The notes under the pieces were generated by a model, which was not told where the DNA came from, did not search any database, and saw only the letters and a program-made list of their open reading frames with translations. Below, piece after piece: positions 54,909-64,000 of a stretch of DNA of 64,000 bases (the first letter of the stretch is position 1; every line of letters begins with the position of its first letter). The DNA comes from Wolfiporia cocos. Lineage: Eukaryota > Basidiomycota > Agaricomycetes > Polyporales > Phaeolaceae. Location: assembly GCA_029448655.1 (NCBI GenBank), contig JACCLO010000010.1, positions 2,790,001 through 2,854,000 on the forward strand, given 5' to 3'. Position numbers and translations under genes: made by a program.

Positions 54909-56236
54909 TCGTGCGGCAGTCGACACGCAGAGAGGCGAGCCGCATGAGCCTCCAGTCGAGCAGGAAGGATTGATTCCGCGTGAGACTCAGTCGGAGGCAC
55001 GCGTTGGTTCTGCTCGAAAGGGAAAAGTAATTTCCGGTCGTTTGCAACAAAGAGCGTGAGAGCAGGCGTAGATCATTCCGCAACGCAGAGACTGGGTTTC
55101 CGCGAGCTCTCGAACGTGGGCCGTTATCCAGACAGGGGGCATGGACAATGGAATGATATTGAGTTCTCCGCATATTCGGAGTGTAGCGGGGAGTGCATAT
55201 GTCTAGAAGCGTGCGTGGCTATCTTATGTACATGGACGCTGTGACGTGAGATTGTTGTTATATAACATTTATTGCGCGCAGGCCAGCGTGAGGTGAAATA
55301 CAGTGGACAGTAAATATGGTCTGACGAGTGCGAGTAGAACGGGAAAGGCTCATCGTGAGCCTTTGGGCTTACCCTGGGTCGATGACAAGTGGGAGGTTGA
55401 CGGGGGGATTTCGAGGCCGTTGCGTGTTCCAGGAATTTTTGCAGCCCTTTGTAGCGAAGAGAATCGCTAGGTTGATAGAGGGTAAGGCGTCGTGAAGAGA
55501 ATGCCTTGCGTGATCGTGCAGAGGGCAGTGGCGTAGGATGTGCTCGCGGGTTTGAAGTGTGCGGTGGTCACAAGGGCATCGAGTAGATTCGGAGGGGACA
55601 AAGCGGCGATAGAAGTGTCCGTGTCCGGTATGGCACTGGATGAGACGGGATCCGGAGCGGGTGTTACGAGTGCTGGTAAAGTGGCGATGGAAGAGTCGAC
55701 ACTGGCAAGGTTAGTGTAGGGTCCCTGTGACGTGAGACTTTGGCAAGACCGAAGATTCGGCGGGGCCAATGTCTCATTCATACTGGCAAGATCCTTATGC
55801 CGTTCATTTTGGATCCTGATTGAACACACTCATTTGAATGCTCGTCAATAACCTAGTTTCGAACATCCTGTATAGATAGAACACGCGTCTTTCAATCTCC
55901 CCTCGCAACAATGTATAATATAGTTGCCACACATTATACAATGGTTCGTTCTACTTAAGAGAAGGATATCGCCATAAGCGCAGTGCACTATACGTACATG
56001 ATCAAGTTTGCGAATACAGCCAATCTGGGTTTATTACGGTTTACTGCCAAGGTGATAAACCAAGTCAGAAATGCCAACTTTTGCTTTGCAGGCAGCCCGC
56101 GTACGGGCGCTTGATTTCGGCAACGGGCGACCCGGAGGCTAAGCGCCAACGAACGCGACTCTTCCCGTGCGCCGCCGCATTTGCCACTCTCGAATCAACA
56201 TCACGGTCCATCCTCACTGCGTCTGCAGCCACCGCC
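54909..56236. other. intergenic region with a non-LTR retrotransposon relic
   Basis: Apart from the relic described separately at 55369-55700, only short open frames. The QCR6 promoter must lie at its right end. Confidence 0.45.
55369..55700 (-). mobile_element. RNase H-end relic of a non-LTR retrotransposon-type polyprotein
   Basis: One minus-strand frame reads TRSGSRLIQCHTGHGHFYRR, then CPCDHRTLQTREHILRHCPLH and HSLHDALPSIN, ending at TAA 55371-55369. The H-T-G-H block, the Cys pair and the TREHIL..CP block are typical of the segment after RNase H in basidiomycete reverse-transcriptase proteins. Nothing upstream continues it, so it is an isolated 3' fragment. A longer open frame in another register over the same bases is judged a shadow. 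Confidence 0.55.
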
Positions 56237-56861
56237 ATGAGCATTACGGAGTACTTGTCGTCGCTCTTCCCCGTCGCGCACGCCGACGCGCCCGAGGAGA
56301 AGGAGGAAGAGACCAAGGAGGAGGAGACTACCGAGGAGACTGAGGAGGCGGCGGAGGAGGAAGAGGAAGAGCCGGAAGACGTGAGTCTTCACTTGATCGT
56401 GGTGTGGAACGTCGTGGAGATGCGAGTGGGTGTGTAGATCCTCCCTGCGCTGCGCGACGAGTGCGCACAGTCGGCAAAGTGCGCTGCTGCAACAAAGCAC
56501 TTCCAGCACTGTGAGGAGAAGGTCAACGCGGGCAAGGGCTTCCCGCACGAGGACTGCGTTGAGGAATTGTACGTCTGCTTCCTCTATCTCAATTGATCCA
56601 CTGCTGACGGTGCTCGTACAGCTGTGCGTGTTTCTTTTTCCATCGCGTGCGTTGATGAACTACTATTGACCTCCAATCGTCGCGATTTGCCGCCATCAGA
56701 CCAGTGAGTTGGTTCGTTTCTGTGTGCACGAATTGTACTGATGTTTTCCATAGCATGATGCACTGTGTAGACGTACGTTCGTCCATTTACTGATACAGCC
56801 GGAGACTGAGTGGCATCATCAGGGCTGCGTCGCGCCGAAGCTCTTTGCCAAGCTGAAGTAG
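56237..56861 (+). CDS. QCR6: ubiquinol-cytochrome c reductase hinge protein (complex III subunit 6)
   Basis: Small acidic subunit of mitochondrial complex III that helps cytochrome c docking. Exon 1 (56237-56380) codes MSITEYLSSLFPVAHADAPE and a run of about 40 mostly Glu/Thr residues. The intron 56381-56437 follows, then ILPALRDECAQSAKC, ATKHFQHCEEKVNAGKGFPH and EDCVEE with the paired Cys of the hinge fold. The next joints are short exons whose borders I cannot fix (MMHCVD near 56755-56770); the last reads GCVAPKLFAKLK with TAG at 56859-56861. The four-Cys pattern and the C-terminus are diagnostic. Confidence 0.88.
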
Positions 56862-58183
56862 AAGTTTGGCAGCCATTGGCCCGAGATAGGTGCGCCCGCA
56901 TTGAGCTAGCATTCATACTGACAGCTCACGCGTTCTTCAGATTACGGTACGCGTTGTGGCTGGACACCATGTCGTATTGACAGTCGATCGAGCCCAAAAT
57001 AAAATCCGGTCTTGTCCTTCTTGATCTCTGCACCCTCGTTTGAACCTTGCACATCCGTGGCTACTGCTACCCGTACATCACTACATGGCGCGCAGGTCGC
57101 TGGGATGGCAGCTGGGCATTCCGACTACACAGTGTGCATGAGCGGCCAAGCAGCAAGGCTCCAAGGTCAGCATTGTCGACGTATACTTGACTCGCGTTGA
57201 TAGGCGCCATCTTGTGATGCTGCTGTCTGGGCGACGATTAGGCTGATGAATTAGCCTGAGGACGGTAAGGCAGTCGTTCCTATACACTCAGGTGACGATA
57301 TACACTTTGCACTTTTTCAAATTCGAGTCCCTGTGTGCCTCCTCGCCAAACTGGTAAACCGTCCAATTAAACGCACCAGCAGGCTCCAAGGACCACTAAT
57401 CTGATGCTCGTGCTTGATCTTTTATAGGGAACATCGCAGTCTGCATCCACCCTGCTGATAAGTTTCCTGCAAAGTCCGTGCACGCAGCTGTCCGTGGGCG
57501 ACTTTATTCAACCATCATAATCACGTCATCCGGGGCGCCTGGATATGGCGCACAGAGTGGCTTACACATCGCTGGCGGTGGTGGGCAGAAATACTGTTTG
57601 AGCAGTGTTGGGTGAGCAAAATTGAACATAGCGTTCGAGTTTGGCCTGTCAGTGTGAATCTCTCTGGTCAGTGGCACACACTGTGACACAGGCGAAGTCA
57701 GTGTTCGCGTGACTTAGCGCGCGTGTGTCACAGAGGCGTGAGAAAGCACGGGAGACTGAGGAGGTACTCTCGATGGGAGGCCAGACAAGACGAGAGCCCT
57801 CTCGAGCTTGCCCACCGCGCGACGCCCACTCAGCTTGTCTTTTTCCCCTCTCGCGTCCCGCTGCTCACCATCAATTTGGACTAGCGAAAACAGTACGTGC
57901 GTGAGCCGTGGTGGTCAACTCTGCACGCCGCTGACATGGGTATGAACGCATCGCGCAGCCCTCGTACGACGCCCATCATTGAGCAGGCCGCCGTCAAATC
58001 GCTCTACCCCAGCGACGTGTTCCGTCAAGCTCCCGGATCGTCACGATCAGCTCGAGCGAAGGGTTATATTCCGCTCTGTTACCAAGCACGAACCGCCCCT
58101 TACGCTGAGACGGCTGTCAACGCCTACCTCCTGACCCCGTTCGCTCTCGAAATCCGCTCGCTGCTCCGCATCACGCTCACATC
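56862..58183. other. intergenic, no gene seen
   Basis: Open frames here are short and show no domain. The right part (57500-58183) is probably the promoter and leader of the F-box/LRR gene. The frame at 57897-58187 is not supported by splice or domain evidence. Confidence 0.4.
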
Positions 58184-60311
58184 ATGAGCGTATTTAACCC
58201 CAAGATCCTCGACGCGTGTATCCGAGATGTTACCGCAAATCTACGCGACGACGAAAAAGCGGACGTGCTCCTGTATGCCATGGGTCATCTACAGATCGAG
58301 CGGTCGGTCTACCTGGATTCTTTGCCATTTGTATTAGCCTCCCTAATGCTGGGCTTGTCGTGCAATTGTAGCTCTAGAGCGCTCATCGAGAATGCAGTCC
58401 AGTCTTGCCTGTCATTGAGTAAATTATCCCCCGCGAACGCCGCCAAAGCACTCTTGATGCGCGCGAAGTCCCGGCTGGCCGCCGGAGTGCACGTAGGCGC
58501 ACAGCAAGGTCGGCTAGACCCCGGCCATCCTAGTCTAGATGTTCTTCTTGACTCATTTTGTATGTCTTCCCTGTTTCAGACCTCCAGGCCATCATGCGGC
58601 TCGAGGGGGACCACCCAGAGGCAAAGTCGCTCATGCTCCACCACGTTGCAAATCCGGGGAAGGTGCCTCTCTCTTCTTCCTCCCTCACACCGACGAATCA
58701 CTCATGGTCGTGCTGATTTGTCGCCAGTCGCTAGTGGAGCCTAATAAGACCCCGGGTTTCTCGACAGAGATATGGCGAGAAATCGCGCGGTGGCTCCCTC
58801 CTCACGACCTCAAGAGCCTCTTGCTCGTCCCGCACATCCTCTCTCGGATCGCGAGTGAGCTGTTGTTCCAAAAAATAGACCTTTACTTCTGTGAGTGGAT
58901 TTGAGCGCATATAGTCGGTCTTATCGCTCATCACGCTCCGCAGTATCGGACAAGAAGGAGTCGCAGCGTAGTGCAGACATTCTGACCCGCATCATCGTCG
59001 ACAACGACTTTGCCAAGCATGTGAAGACACTGCGCGTCTATTACCAGGGGCGGGACGTGTCTCCCATGACGTTCCAGACAGGTAGATTGGCATCAATATC
59101 ACTGAGCTTTTTCCGACCGTGAGATATCATTAGGAATGCTCGCGAATGCTCTGCCAAAGTTGTCCAATCTGAAAAACGTGCACTGCTCCATGAGATGGCG
59201 GGAGATGCTCTCATTCATGAAAATATTGGAGAGGGCGAACCATCGGGTGCGGGGTCTGTCCCTCGTGTGAGTTTTCTGCAGCCACACCATAGCGCGCGGC
59301 TCTCACATTTCCCCAGGCCTCAGGACGGGACGGCAGACCTGCAATTCCCTCGCTTCAAGCACATTACTCAATTCTCGTTTGTCTCCTCGGGTGGGAGCCC
59401 GGCCCAAGTGACGGATTTCCTCATGCAGAACAAGACATCTTTGCGCTCGATATACCTGCAGAACCAGCACTGGACGTTCCCCTCCGAAGCGATCTCGCTC
59501 CGCAACCTGACGCACCTCGACTTCCTGGGTCTCTTCCCGGAGGACTCGCGCGCGTTCGCGGAAATTCTGACGAACGGGCACCAGCTCGAGTCGCTCCGGC
59601 TGCAGTGCGTGCTAGACTGCACGGCGTCCGCGCAGTTCCGCGAGGCCGCGGGGGGGCTGCGCTTCCTCCGCCACTTCTCCTTCGCGCTCCTCGGGTACTC
59701 GGTGAACGACCACGACCTCTTCCCCGCCATCTCCGAGTTCCTGCGCGACCGCAAGGACCTGCGGACGCTCCGGCTGACCGTGCCGAGCGCGACGTGGGCG
59801 CAGCGCAGGCTCGGGTACGACGCGACGGTGTGGGGCGTGCTCCCGTCGCTGACGAATCTGAAGAGCCTGACGGCGACGCTGCCCAAGGACGTTGCCGCCG
59901 CGGTCGCGATGTGGCTCGTCCCGCGCGGCGTGCATGCGCTCTCGCTGCAGGCGGAGGCGTCGACCGATGCGCTCGCGTTCGTCTCGGTACGTCCCCCTCC
60001 TCGACCCCCTTTCTCTGCGCGCTGACTGCCCGCGCTCACAGCAACTCCGCGCGGGCCTCCCGCCGTCGCTGCGGTTCGTCGGGCTCTCGCAATTTGACGT
60101 GCGGGACGCGACCGCGGTCGTCGAGGCGGGGTTCCCGATGGTGCGCGTCGCGCGGATCGACGACGAGTTCTACACGGTCGCGCGCGCCCCGGGTGGCAAG
60201 GTCGCGCTCGAGGCGTGGCCCGCGGACCGGGCGCGGTACAACCGCCGCGAGTGGCTCCAGGCGTACGGGTGCGAGGAGGCGGAGTGGCGGCATGCGACCG
60301 ATTTTCTGTAG
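58184..60311 (+). CDS. F-box protein with N-terminal TPR-like segment and LRR-like C-terminus
   Basis: The ATG at 58184 begins MSVFNPKILDACIRDV, then a TPR-like helical region (DDEKADVLLYAMGHLQ, ALIENAVQSCLSLSKL, NAAKALLMRAKSRLAAGVHVGAQQ). After two introns comes the F-box (GFSTEIWREIARWLPPHDL, about 58755-58890), then leucine-rich repeat-like units: FAKHVKTLRVYYQ, LPKLSNLKNVHC, KTSLRSIYLQNQHWTF, LRNLTHLDFLGLF, HQLESLRLQCVL and LTNLKSLTATL. The end is TAG 60309-60311 after HATDFL. Exon 59195-60000 is strongly GC-rich. It should act as an SCF substrate receptor; the target is unknown. Large F-box/TPR/LRR families are common in agaric genomes. Confidence 0.8.
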
Positions 60312-60708
60312 CGCAGCGCCGCGCGGGATGTCGGTGGAGGTAAGCAGGGATGTATGTGACGGTGAGATATTTGGGAGATGGTTGCTGTGCATTTGTTCTT
60401 TCTTATGGGGGATTGGGACTATGAATGCAACCGCCTCAGGATTCATTGTGACCGGGCTATAGACGTAGGTGATCTAATTGCTTCTTTTCTCAAATGTACA
60501 ATAGTCTCGCTGTAGTCTCGCCTATGCAAACACGACAGCTTATTCAGAGGGTACACGGATACAGCCTAGAAAATACTGATATTTTGATTGGAAGCACAGC
60601 ATCTGCAACGGCGGACGCCAATATCCCACTTGAGACAGTCAAGTGCTACATTCCTGGACCTACGCAAAGCTACAGAGTCGCACATCCGAATCCACGGTGT
60701 TGGGTCGC

Positions 60709-61440
60709 TCACCACTGCAGGCGGTGTGTCGGGTATGCGGACGGGTCCTTGTGGAGGTGTCCTGGTGGCATTCCTCCGCGTCTCACCACTCGCCCGCAGG
60801 CACGTTGTGGGTGATGACCTTATTGCTCGTATGGCCCGTGCTCAATCAACATCGAGCTCGTCGCATGCGGCATGCGCCAGGGAGGGCGAAAGCACTGATA
60901 GGGTCGAAGGGCTTCTTCTGTACCTCGACGGTGACATAAACATGCTGCGCAGTCTCGAGCTGCGCTCCGAAGTTTTTAAGTAGGGAAGAAAGGAGAAGTG
61001 AGGAACACAAACAAAGGGAGAAAATGCGCACGCGTGTCGACGTCCGCGCCCTGCGGGTTGGACGCCGTCGGGTCGTGCGTCGTGTACAAGAACTCTGTCG
61101 CTCGACCGTCAGCACTTCAACCGCTGACCCCGCGCCACAGCCGGCCACGAGCTCGTTGGCGAGCTCGACATGGAGGGTCGACGCGGGGCGACTTCCGCGT
61201 GATTGTTGATCGTGGTGCAGATGATCCTTCACGTCGGAATCGCCACTGGTGTAACCGACGGTGGTGCAGAGGATACCCTTGCTCTGTGTGATGGGGTAGT
61301 GCTTGAGAAAGATGTGCTCGACGCCCCAGAATGGTACCGGTACCCGCGGGGAACATCGTGATCTCCGGCTGGCTGCTTGCGCCGTGCGGGTCAGCCTCGT
61401 AGACTTTACTCGAAGCGTGCGCGCCTACCGTGGTCGTCAA
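60709..61440 (-). pseudogene. methionine sulfoxide reductase A pseudogene
   Basis: Pieces of MsrA in the right order but broken frames: MFPAGTGTI then, one frame over, WGVEHIFLKHYPITQSKGIL, TTVGYTSGDS, EFLYTTHDPT and QGADVDT, VEVQKKPFDP, PAGEW, DAEECHQ and a C-terminus close to YPTHRLQW before TGA 60711-60709. The catalytic motif GCFWG is replaced by GTGTI plus a frame change, so the active Cys is gone. An in-frame TGA stands after PAGEW, where Tyr is usual. It is therefore a dead copy of the enzyme that repairs oxidised methionine; a functional copy presumably exists elsewhere. Confidence 0.8.
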
Positions 61441-61524
61441 GTGTGTGTTTGGTGTTGTGGGAGAGGGGAGAGGCAGAGGCGGCTTGCAGTTGCGATGAGC
61501 ACGTATGTAGCGCTACGCACGTGA

Positions 61525-61780
61525 TTATGTAACACTCAAGTAACCGCCTGATCTACGATCTATCTAGCAGCGCCGTAATGGTGGGCACTGGTACGTCAAT
61601 TAACAAGCATTCTAAGAAGTCGTTTTTGTCATATTATCTAACTTCTACGCCTTTACCTTCGCTCGAGAAGGTCGAATTGTCGCCCAAGAATTGAAATTGA
61701 AGAAAAAATCTCGGCAAACAGACGCCCACATCATGCGCCTGCCTCGGAGTGGCTTCCACCTACTAATATAGAAATAGTAT
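61525..61780. other. short intergenic stretch
   Basis: Nothing recognised. Confidence 0.3.
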
Positions 61781-62204
61781 CATGTATACCACTGCTTGCC
61801 GTCACGGTCATGTTTTGTGCCAGTTCCATAGGATCGTCGGATTTCAATGTACTTCACGAACGTCTGAAGTCTCGCGTGGAGGTAGCGGTGCTGCTTGCAG
61901 CGAATTCTGTCTTCACGTGCGTCTACACCGGGAGGCAGACGCATTTCTTATCAGAATGGGCTACGCCAGGTAAGTGAACTATAACCGTTTCTCCTTCATA
62001 TGTTCACAGTGGCCCGCAGAAAGGTGGCAGACAAGCCCCAGTGAACGTGAAGACTGATTCGTGGGAAGGCCATCCTCTGAAATGGCGTGACATATCGCAT
62101 TCTCAGCCAAAAGCGCAGTCTACAAAATCCAAACAGTCTGCAGAACTCAAGCAAAGTAAGATAGGTCAGCTCGCTAAAGGGAGCAAACGGAAGGGACGCA
62201 AGTG
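61781..62204 (+). pseudogene. possible C-terminal remnant of an unknown basic protein
   Basis: From about 62030 to the TGA near 62202-62204 a frame reads PVNVKTDSWEGHPLKWRDIS and ends KQSKIGQLAKGSKRKGRK, with the lysine-rich tail of nuclear or ribosome-associated proteins. An open frame at 61782-61973 could be an upstream exon. No start, domain or family was recognised, so this may be a relic. Confidence 0.3.
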
Positions 62205-62560
62205 AGAACGCTTATTTTACCGATGGTGGCAGCTGCTACCACCATTATAACGTGAGCTCTCATTGTCAACATGACTCTGCGGGAAATATCTTATCGAGGC
62301 CGTTGTGGTGGAGATGCAACGAATGGCGGGTCGCCGATAACGAGCGCAAGAGGGACCGACTGTATATGTGGGAATGCGAACAAAAACCCACACAAGAAAT
62401 ATGATTGGCCGCGCGCGATCCAGGCGATCGCGCAGCGTCAATGCGTAGCAAGACGAGACGCGACTAGTAAAAACTTTACGACTTGATTTGCTTACCGTGA
62501 CCTTCCTGTTCGCGCTTGATTATGACCGTTTTACTGCTCTTGAGGGGATGGAGTCGCCTC
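62205..62560. other. no gene seen
   Basis: Only short frames. It leads into the repeat shared with the 13950-14345 region. Confidence 0.3.
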
Positions 62561-62975
62561 ACCAGTTCTCAGAGGTAGGCTCACACAAAAAACGCGAGGG
62601 GAAAGATGGATTGCGCGCAGCGTGCGACCGCTACTTTATGTTACAAACGAGACGCATTGGAGAACCGGCCAGGAATTGAAAGAAAAAGAATTAGTGAAAT
62701 ACGATCGAGAGAATGTGCAGAGCAATCGAGAGAAGTCAGCAATCATGTAGCTCGATATAGAAAAATGACTACCATATTCATGCAGTGGCTACTAGTCCAT
62801 GTGAAGAAAAAAGAGCTGGAGGCCGCCGGCACAGACGCATTCGCCATACCGTTAGGACTGACACGTGAAACGCGCGATGGCTCAGATACCGTCAATGCAC
62901 TCTAGACCACGCCCCATTTACGTGCGCATCTCGCCGCCCTCGAGCGCAGAACGTCGGCCTGGGTCGTGGAGCGGT
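62560..62975. repeat. diverged repeat shared with 13950-14345
   Basis: Same order of blocks as at 13950-14345 (GATGGATTGCGCGC, ATGACTACCATA, AGTCCATGTGAAGA, TTTACGTGCGCATCTCGCC). Both copies lie within about 900 bp of an AT-rich MITE, but at different distances, so the MITE insertions are independent of the duplication. Confidence 0.6.
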
Positions 62976-63169
62976 GGACGCCTGGTAGAAAGGCTATGAT
63001 ATCTGATCTGTTCTCACGCATGCTTGAAACCCAACGACTGTAGGGATGTTTGAAGTTCTTGAGGCTGCTATTGTAGAATGTGACCCTCCTAGCCGTGTCG
63101 AACCTCGATCCCAGCTTGTTCAGCCCCTTGACCTGTGTGCAAATGAAGCCATATTAAGTGAGGTCATGT

Positions 63170-63462
63170 GTGCATGTGTAGCACACCCACCAGAGGATCA
63201 TACATGTCAGTCTTGTGCATAATCAGATCCGAGTTGTCCAGAGTGCCGAAGGGATTACCAAGTTTTCTGGCAGGCGTATATGGCTCATCACTGGGAACAA
63301 TCTCTTCAAGGAATCATTCAATGGTTCCCTGGTATTCATCAATTTTGTTTCTGATCTCTGAAGACCATCCATCCCAATATGCCTCACTGCTAGCATTCTT
63401 CTCATTAGAGACATTGATACTGCTGAGCGGTTTACGACAGGCCTGCGATGCGGGAGCAGTGC
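63170..63462 (-). pseudogene. fragment of an unknown coding region next to MITE copy 3
   Basis: A minus-strand frame reads SSINVSNEKNASSEAYWDGW and EIRNKIDEYQGTIE, a TGA where Trp would fit, then FLEEIVPSDEPYTPARKLGN and LIMHKTDMYDPLVGV. The composition looks protein-like over about 95 codons, but I do not recognise the family. The MITE inserted at 63463 removes its upstream part. It may belong to a transposon. Confidence 0.35.
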
Positions 63463-64000
63463 TAAGGCTCCAACCATATAATATACATGTACAGAAAATC
63501 GGTAAATGTATGGTATATGGTATATACATGGTTTACATGGTTTTTGGACAGTAAATTCTTAGACATCTTGGCATTGCCATTGCTTTACTCATATGGCTAT
63601 GGAGATTGTCTCTTCCTTTAATGACATGCTACAGGTATCAGCACTTGGCTGATGTGAGGAAAAAAACCGGTGTTCAACATTCAACAACCACACTAGTAGC
63701 AGGAATGGCTTAGGAGTTGTGCACAATGTGTGAGGTAGTGGAAAACTTGTATGCATGAGTCTAATGCATGATGCAATCACTATGTAGGATGATATATAGC
63801 ATAAACATAAATCTGACCTTACCTTCCACCAATGAGAGGGTAAGCAAAGCATGTGAATTATGTCTTGACATCTTTGCATTTGTGTGGCTGCCACCAGATT
63901 GTCCAGATCTCATATCACCACTGCACTGTACATTCTGTAAGACACATAACTAGTTCAGATGCACTATTCAAATCATCAATTGAGGGTCTAATATGAATGT
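63463..64000. mobile_element. AT-rich hAT-like MITE, copy 3 (cut by window end)
   Basis: Starts TAAGGCTCCAACCATATAAT after the presumptive 8-bp target AGCAGTGC and follows copy 1 in the same orientation to the last base. The other end lies outside the window. Confidence 0.85.

Noticed and set aside
55467..55829. Ser/Pro-rich open frame on the minus strand as a gene
   Set aside because: The neighbouring register over the same bases carries conserved retrotransposon RNase H-end motifs, so this frame is a shadow.
57897..58187. Open frame just before the F-box/LRR gene as an extra exon or gene
   Set aside because: No domain, and the F-box gene has a good ATG at 58184; it is probably leader sequence.

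Overview
The window looks like a basidiomycete (Agaricomycete) chromosome segment. Host genes have many short introns (about 50-60 bp) with GT..AG borders and TACTAAT-like branch points. The mobile elements are those usual in mushroom-forming fungi: chromodomain Ty3/gypsy elements, a Tnp2/CACTA-type transposase with the DPMHN signature, and hAT-like elements with 8-bp target duplications. No prokaryotic feature, CRISPR array or rRNA was seen.

Layout. (1) 1-2037: non-coding repeat-derived DNA with one solo LTR (480-1019). (2) 2038-12484: element A, a Ty3/gypsy chromovirus flanked by 708-bp LTRs and a CTCAC duplication. It codes gag (zinc knuckle), protease, dUTPase, RT-RNase H, integrase and chromodomain, plus an extra zinc-knuckle reading frame after the chromodomain. 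It is broken by two solo LTRs of its own family (one itself carrying a foreign solo LTR), two stop codons, a frameshift and loss of an integrase catalytic Asp. (3) 12485-14828: repeats including an AT-rich hAT-like MITE. (4) 14829 to about 30180: a four-layer nest. A Tnp2-type transposase gene is split by a GC-rich hAT-like element, which is split by Ty3/gypsy element B, whose integrase is split by a non-autonomous LTR retrotransposon with identical LTRs. (5) 30300-37530: a decayed FAD monooxygenase, a decayed unknown minus-strand gene carrying a MITE and an inverted pair of tRNA-derived SINEs, a tRNA-Glu-like gene and a second GC-rich hAT-like MITE. (6) 40342-60311: the host gene region, with histidine acid phosphatase (-), exosome nuclease DIS3/RRP44 (+), a cytochrome P450 (+), a WRAP53/TCAB1-like WD40 protein (-), an F-box protein (-), complex III hinge protein QCR6 (+) and an F-box/LRR protein (+). 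(7) 60700-64000: a methionine sulfoxide reductase A pseudogene, relics and a third AT-rich MITE copy cut by the window end.

Main points for a second look: both autonomous Ty3/gypsy elements carry a dUTPase, but on opposite sides of the protease. Three distinct LTR families share one self-priming geometry: TATA box, 32-33 bp, a short primer sequence, and its exact complement 1 bp inside the internal region. Element A has an extra zinc-knuckle frame 3' of pol that overlaps a second largely open frame. Seven of the eight differences between element A's LTRs are CpG transitions, pointing to methylation-linked decay. All calls come from reading the sequence by eye; no database or alignment program was used.
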